Below, one piece after another: positions 61,470 through 64,000 of a stretch of DNA of 64,000 nt (within the stretch, counting starts at the first letter, position 1; every line of letters starts with the position of its first letter). The notes under the pieces were generated by a model. That model saw nothing but the letters and a program-made list of their open reading frames with translations. It was not told the origin of the DNA and did not search any database. Source of the stretch: Aeriscardovia aeriphila (GTDB taxonomy: Bacteria > Actinomycetota > Actinomycetes > Actinomycetales > Bifidobacteriaceae); contig NZ_MWWU01000001.1 in NCBI RefSeq assembly GCF_002259595.1, positions 62,001-126,000 of the forward strand. The letters are read 5' to 3'. Made by a program: the position numbers and the translations under genes.

Positions 61470-61483
61470 AGATTATCAGTGCA
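61470..61483 (-). repeat. CTGATAATCT motif copy between nitroreductase gene and its terminator
   Basis: Read on the minus strand GTGCACTGATAATCTCGAG. It lies 31 bases after the stop and 23 bases before the hairpin. Confidence 0.75.
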
Positions 61484-61505
61484 CAGAAGCATCTTTGTTT
61501 GCATT

Positions 61506-61531
61506 GCCGCGGGTTTTACCCGCGGCTTTTT
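61506..61531 (+). terminator. Terminator shared by the nitroreductase gene and recG
   Basis: The eight-base stem gccgcggg / cccgcggc around tttta is followed by ttttt on the plus strand. It suits the nitroreductase gene; on the recG side no U-run follows. Confidence 0.85.
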
Positions 61532-61577
61532 GTGTTGTGAGCAGAAAACCGCTCCAGCGGTCTAGCGTACTGACGGC

Positions 61578-63977
61578 TTAGCTCTTGGTCAGGTACTTTT
61601 CGTTCGCCCGCAAGAAGTCCAACACTGCGCCCATGAGCTGCGGGTAGGCTGTCAGGTTCGAATCTGCTTGGAGAAGGTCACGCGCCTGCTCACGAGCAGA
61701 TTCGATCATCGCCGCATCCTTCACCACGCGCAACAGCTTGAAGGAACTCTTCCCACCGCTCTGCGCATCACCCAGAACATCACCGACACCGCGCAATTCA
61801 ATGTCCGCTTGGGCGATCTGAGCACCATCATGTGAGGATTGAATCACTTTCAAACGCTGCTCGGCCAAACTACCTGGTTCAGCGGTGGAGATTAGGAAGC
61901 ACCAGCCTTGCGTTCCACCGCGACCCACGCGGCCACGCAGCTGGTGTAACTGGGTGAGGCCGAAGTGGTTGGCATCGAAAATGACGATGCAGCTCGCCTG
62001 CTTCACATCCACACCCACTTCGATCACGGTTGTGGCCACCAGCACCGGTGTAGCACCACTTTCAAAATCGGCCATCACCTGGTTTTTCGTGTCTTCGTCG
62101 TCGCGGCCAGTCAAAGTGGCGAGCTTAATTCCAGCAAATTGCGGTAGTGCAGAAAGTCTCTCTTGGATTTCCGTCACCGAATGCAGAGGATGCTGCGCAT
62201 CCATGCCCGCATCTTCCTCGTCTTCCGTGAAGTATTCCACTCCGGACGCCAGTTCGCGGTGTGCAGCATTATTCGTGCTATCGATGGCCGGGCAAATAAT
62301 ATACGCGCGTTCGCCCTGCTCGATTCTGGCGCGCACATGCTGGAAGACTTGTGCCATCAGCGGCCCGTTTGCTTCCGGGATGATGTGCGTGCGGATAGGT
62401 TGGCGTCCTGATGGCAGGCCTTTGAGTTCGCTGAGTTCGAGGTCACCAAACCACGTCATTGCAGCGGTTCTCGGGATTGGTGTTGCCGTCATCACCAGCA
62501 GGTGTGGGGTGCGCTCTGCCTTAGAAAGCAGCGTATCGCGCTGTTCTACGCCGAAGCGGTGCTGCTCGTCGATGATGGCTAAAGCCATGCGAGGGGCTTG
62601 GAAGTGCGTTGAAAAAGCCGCGTGGGTGGCGATCACCAGGCAGGGTTCGCCGCTGGCCACGAGCGCGAGATTTTCTCGCTTTTCCTTCTGTTTCAGCGCT
62701 CCCGTCAGCAGCACGACTGGTGGCAAGTCTGCCCCCTCGAGCTGGGCGATTCGCTGGCGAATATTCTCATAATGTTGCTCGGCAAGCACTTGAGTGGGCG
62801 CAACAAGCACTGCCTGGTAGCCTGCATCAACCGCTTGGAGCATCGACAGCAGCGCGACCAAGGTTTTGCCAGAACCCACTTCACCTTGCAGGAGGCGCTG
62901 CATAGGGTGAGTGAGTGCCATGTCAGTGCTAATCTCGCGAAGTACCTGCTCCTGGCCTGGGGTGAGCGTGAAGGGCAAGCTCGCGCACAAACGTGCCATA
63001 AGGCTGGGCTTTCCTTGCGCAGTAAGGCCGGTGGCAAGGGAAGGCTCGGGGCAAGGGAAGGATTCTTTTTCCTCGGTTTGACGGCGTTGGTGTAAAAGGC
63101 TGGTTTGCGAGACGAAAGCCTCTTCGAAACGCATGGTGCGCAGGCCTTCATAAAATTCCTGCGTGGTTTGCGGGTTGTGAATGGCGACGAGGGCTTGGAA
63201 GCGGCTCATCAGCTGGTTTTTCTCGCGAATCTGTTGTGGCAAGACGCTGGGTACGCTTTGGCTCTCGAATTTCTCCAGATTATCAGTGCTCACCATCGCC
63301 TGCTCGCTCGCAGCCCTCAGCTCGCTCGCAGCACACGCCAATTCCGCTGGGCGCGCAGGCGCAAGCTCACCCTCGCTCACGCTCGTCGACGCAGGAGTGG
63401 CCTGGCCCATCAGCCCATCTTGGAGGGCGAGTGCGGTGAGAAGCCCCACAATCTGCTCATGGATACGGTCGGTCGAATAGCGAGCGGAAGCGTGATACAC
63501 CGGGCGCGGACGCGTTGCTCTGTCAATAGCAGCCTGAGCGGTGGGAGCGTCGTGGCCAATCACCTGAATATCGGGGTGAGTGAACTGCAAAACATTGTTG
63601 TATACGCTCGCGGAACCGTTGAACACAATCTCCGTGTTCGCACTCAAGCGCGAGAGCATCCAGGAAGAATACCCCTGGTTGCGCGAGAAGAACACAAGTT
63701 CCGCCGTGGCGGTATCATCTTCAACCACAGCGATGACGCGGGTTCCTCGCCGTGCTGCAAAGGGAACGGCACGGCTGGAGAGCACACGCGCATGCACAGC
63801 AACAGCTTGGCCGCTCGCCGCATCGCGCAAAGAAGTGAGCGGCAGAGGGTCGGTGACGCGGAAGGGGTAGTAGGTGAGCGCGTCAGCAACGGTTCGCAAG
63901 CCAAAATGCTTGAGCATCGTCGCTTTACGCTTGTTACCCAGAGCAGTTTCCAAGGGCATTTCCCACGAAAGGCGCAT
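61578..63977 (-). CDS. recG: ATP-dependent DNA helicase RecG
   Basis: 799 residues. It drives branch migration of Holliday junctions and fork reversal. The N-terminal wedge/OB domain (LSWEMPLETALGNKRKATMLKHFGLRTVADALTYYPFRV...) is followed by the helicase core with Walker A LLQGEVGSGKTLVALL, DEQH (AIIDEQHRFGVEQRD), TATPIPRT and 'QLHQLRGRVGRGG'. An extra segment at about 185-235, rich in Ala, Ser and Glu and containing STDNLEKF (a motif copy), lies in the linker ahead of the core, so the protein is about 50-100 residues longer than most RecG. GGAGGAGAGA lies next to the ATG. The gene is complete, with 23 bases left in the window. Confidence 0.96.
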   Translation of the reverse strand: MRLSWEMPLETALGNKRKATMLKHFGLRTVADALTYYPFRVTDPLPLTSLRDAASGQAVAVHARVLSSRAVPFAARRGTRVIAVVEDDTATAELVFFSRNQGYSSWMLSRLSANTEIVFNGSASVYNNVLQFTHPDIQVIGHDAPTAQAAIDRATRPRPVYHASARYSTDRIHEQIVGLLTALALQDGLMGQATPASTSVSEGELAPARPAELACAASELRAASEQAMVSTDNLEKFESQSVPSVLPQQIREKNQLMSRFQALVAIHNPQTTQEFYEGLRTMRFEEAFVSQTSLLHQRRQTEEKESFPCPEPSLATGLTAQGKPSLMARLCASLPFTLTPGQEQVLREISTDMALTHPMQRLLQGEVGSGKTLVALLSMLQAVDAGYQAVLVAPTQVLAEQHYENIRQRIAQLEGADLPPVVLLTGALKQKEKRENLALVASGEPCLVIATHAAFSTHFQAPRMALAIIDEQHRFGVEQRDTLLSKAERTPHLLVMTATPIPRTAAMTWFGDLELSELKGLPSGRQPIRTHIIPEANGPLMAQVFQHVRARIEQGERAYIICPAIDSTNNAAHRELASGVEYFTEDEEDAGMDAQHPLHSVTEIQERLSALPQFAGIKLATLTGRDDEDTKNQVMADFESGATPVLVATTVIEVGVDVKQASCIVIFDANHFGLTQLHQLRGRVGRGGTQGWCFLISTAEPGSLAEQRLKVIQSSHDGAQIAQADIELRGVGDVLGDAQSGGKSSFKLLRVVKDAAMIESAREQARDLLQADSNLTAYPQLMGAVLDFLRANEKYLTKS
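63277..63292 (-). repeat. CTGATAATCT motif copy inside recG
   Basis: Read on the minus strand as GAGCACTGATAATCTGGAG; codes STDNLEKF at about residues 229-236, in the non-conserved linker of RecG. Confidence 0.75.
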
Positions 63978-64000
63978 TCTCTCCTCCTCCCATTCACATG

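Noticed and set aside
12225-63292. KOPS or Chi role for CTGATAATCT
   Set aside because: Both strands are used about equally (9 and 6), without the strand skew those motifs show. A window of one replichore cannot fully exclude it.

Overview
The window is a high-to-medium GC actinobacterial chromosome segment that fits the family Bifidobacteriaceae. The evidence is the gene order coaD / DivIVA-like coiled coil / DUF177 / rpmF / rnc, an actinobacterial Rho with a long Arg/Asn/Asp insert, LPXTG-type surface proteins, and a carbohydrate-heavy gene set (GH3 glucosidase, sugar ABC system with a ROK regulator). The base composition would suit a Scardovia-like or Bifidobacterium-like species. I infer the family only; the species cannot be read from the window.

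Layout. 0-7.5 kb: end of a solute-binding protein gene, valS, and a large Cna-B surface protein. 7.5-16 kb: rho, pgi, a membrane acyltransferase, tRNA-Thr(CGU), tRNA-Leu(UAG) and a FemX-type peptidoglycan bridge enzyme. 16-24.5 kb: AEC carrier, rdgB, rph, pncB, MFS transporter, DUF3039, coaD and a DivIVA-like protein. 24.5-36 kb: DUF177, rpmF, rnc, an ABC-F protein, a GH3 beta-glucosidase, cysS and ffh. 36-42 kb is an accessory stretch with a membrane-anchored EEP-family enzyme, two membrane proteins, a large DUF1906 cell-wall-hydrolase-like protein, and an XRE/ImmA pair whose immA has an in-frame amber codon. 42-50 kb: GNAT acetyltransferase, a sugar ABC operon (binding protein, double ATPase, permease) divergent from a ROK regulator, and a second single-domain sugar ATPase.

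50.2-59 kb carries the usually compact rpsP-khpA-rimM-trmD operon, but about 6.4 kb of foreign-looking DNA separates rpsP from khpA. That island holds a NarL-type two-component system, ABC genes, a 57-residue Ser-rich peptide with a class III lanthipeptide-like leader (ILSLQQL) and a C-terminal S-x2-S-x2-C, a 61-codon remnant that looks like the end of a LanKC cyclase, an IS3-like transposase remnant, and a truncated exporter gene. I read it as a decayed class III lanthipeptide locus. No intact synthetase is present. 59-64 kb: a PPOX-like protein, rsmD, a nitroreductase and recG.

The second notable signal is a short motif, CTGATAATCT, found exactly 15 times on both strands and embedded in a longer consensus (RCTGATAATCTNNAGAAA). 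About 0.1 copies would be expected by chance in a window of this size. It lies at gene ends and next to terminator hairpins, in one place as an inverted pair. Inside coding regions it falls in variable linkers or termini, where it reads S/T-T/A-D-N-L-E. It behaves like a DNA uptake sequence, a class of element I do not know to be described in this family.
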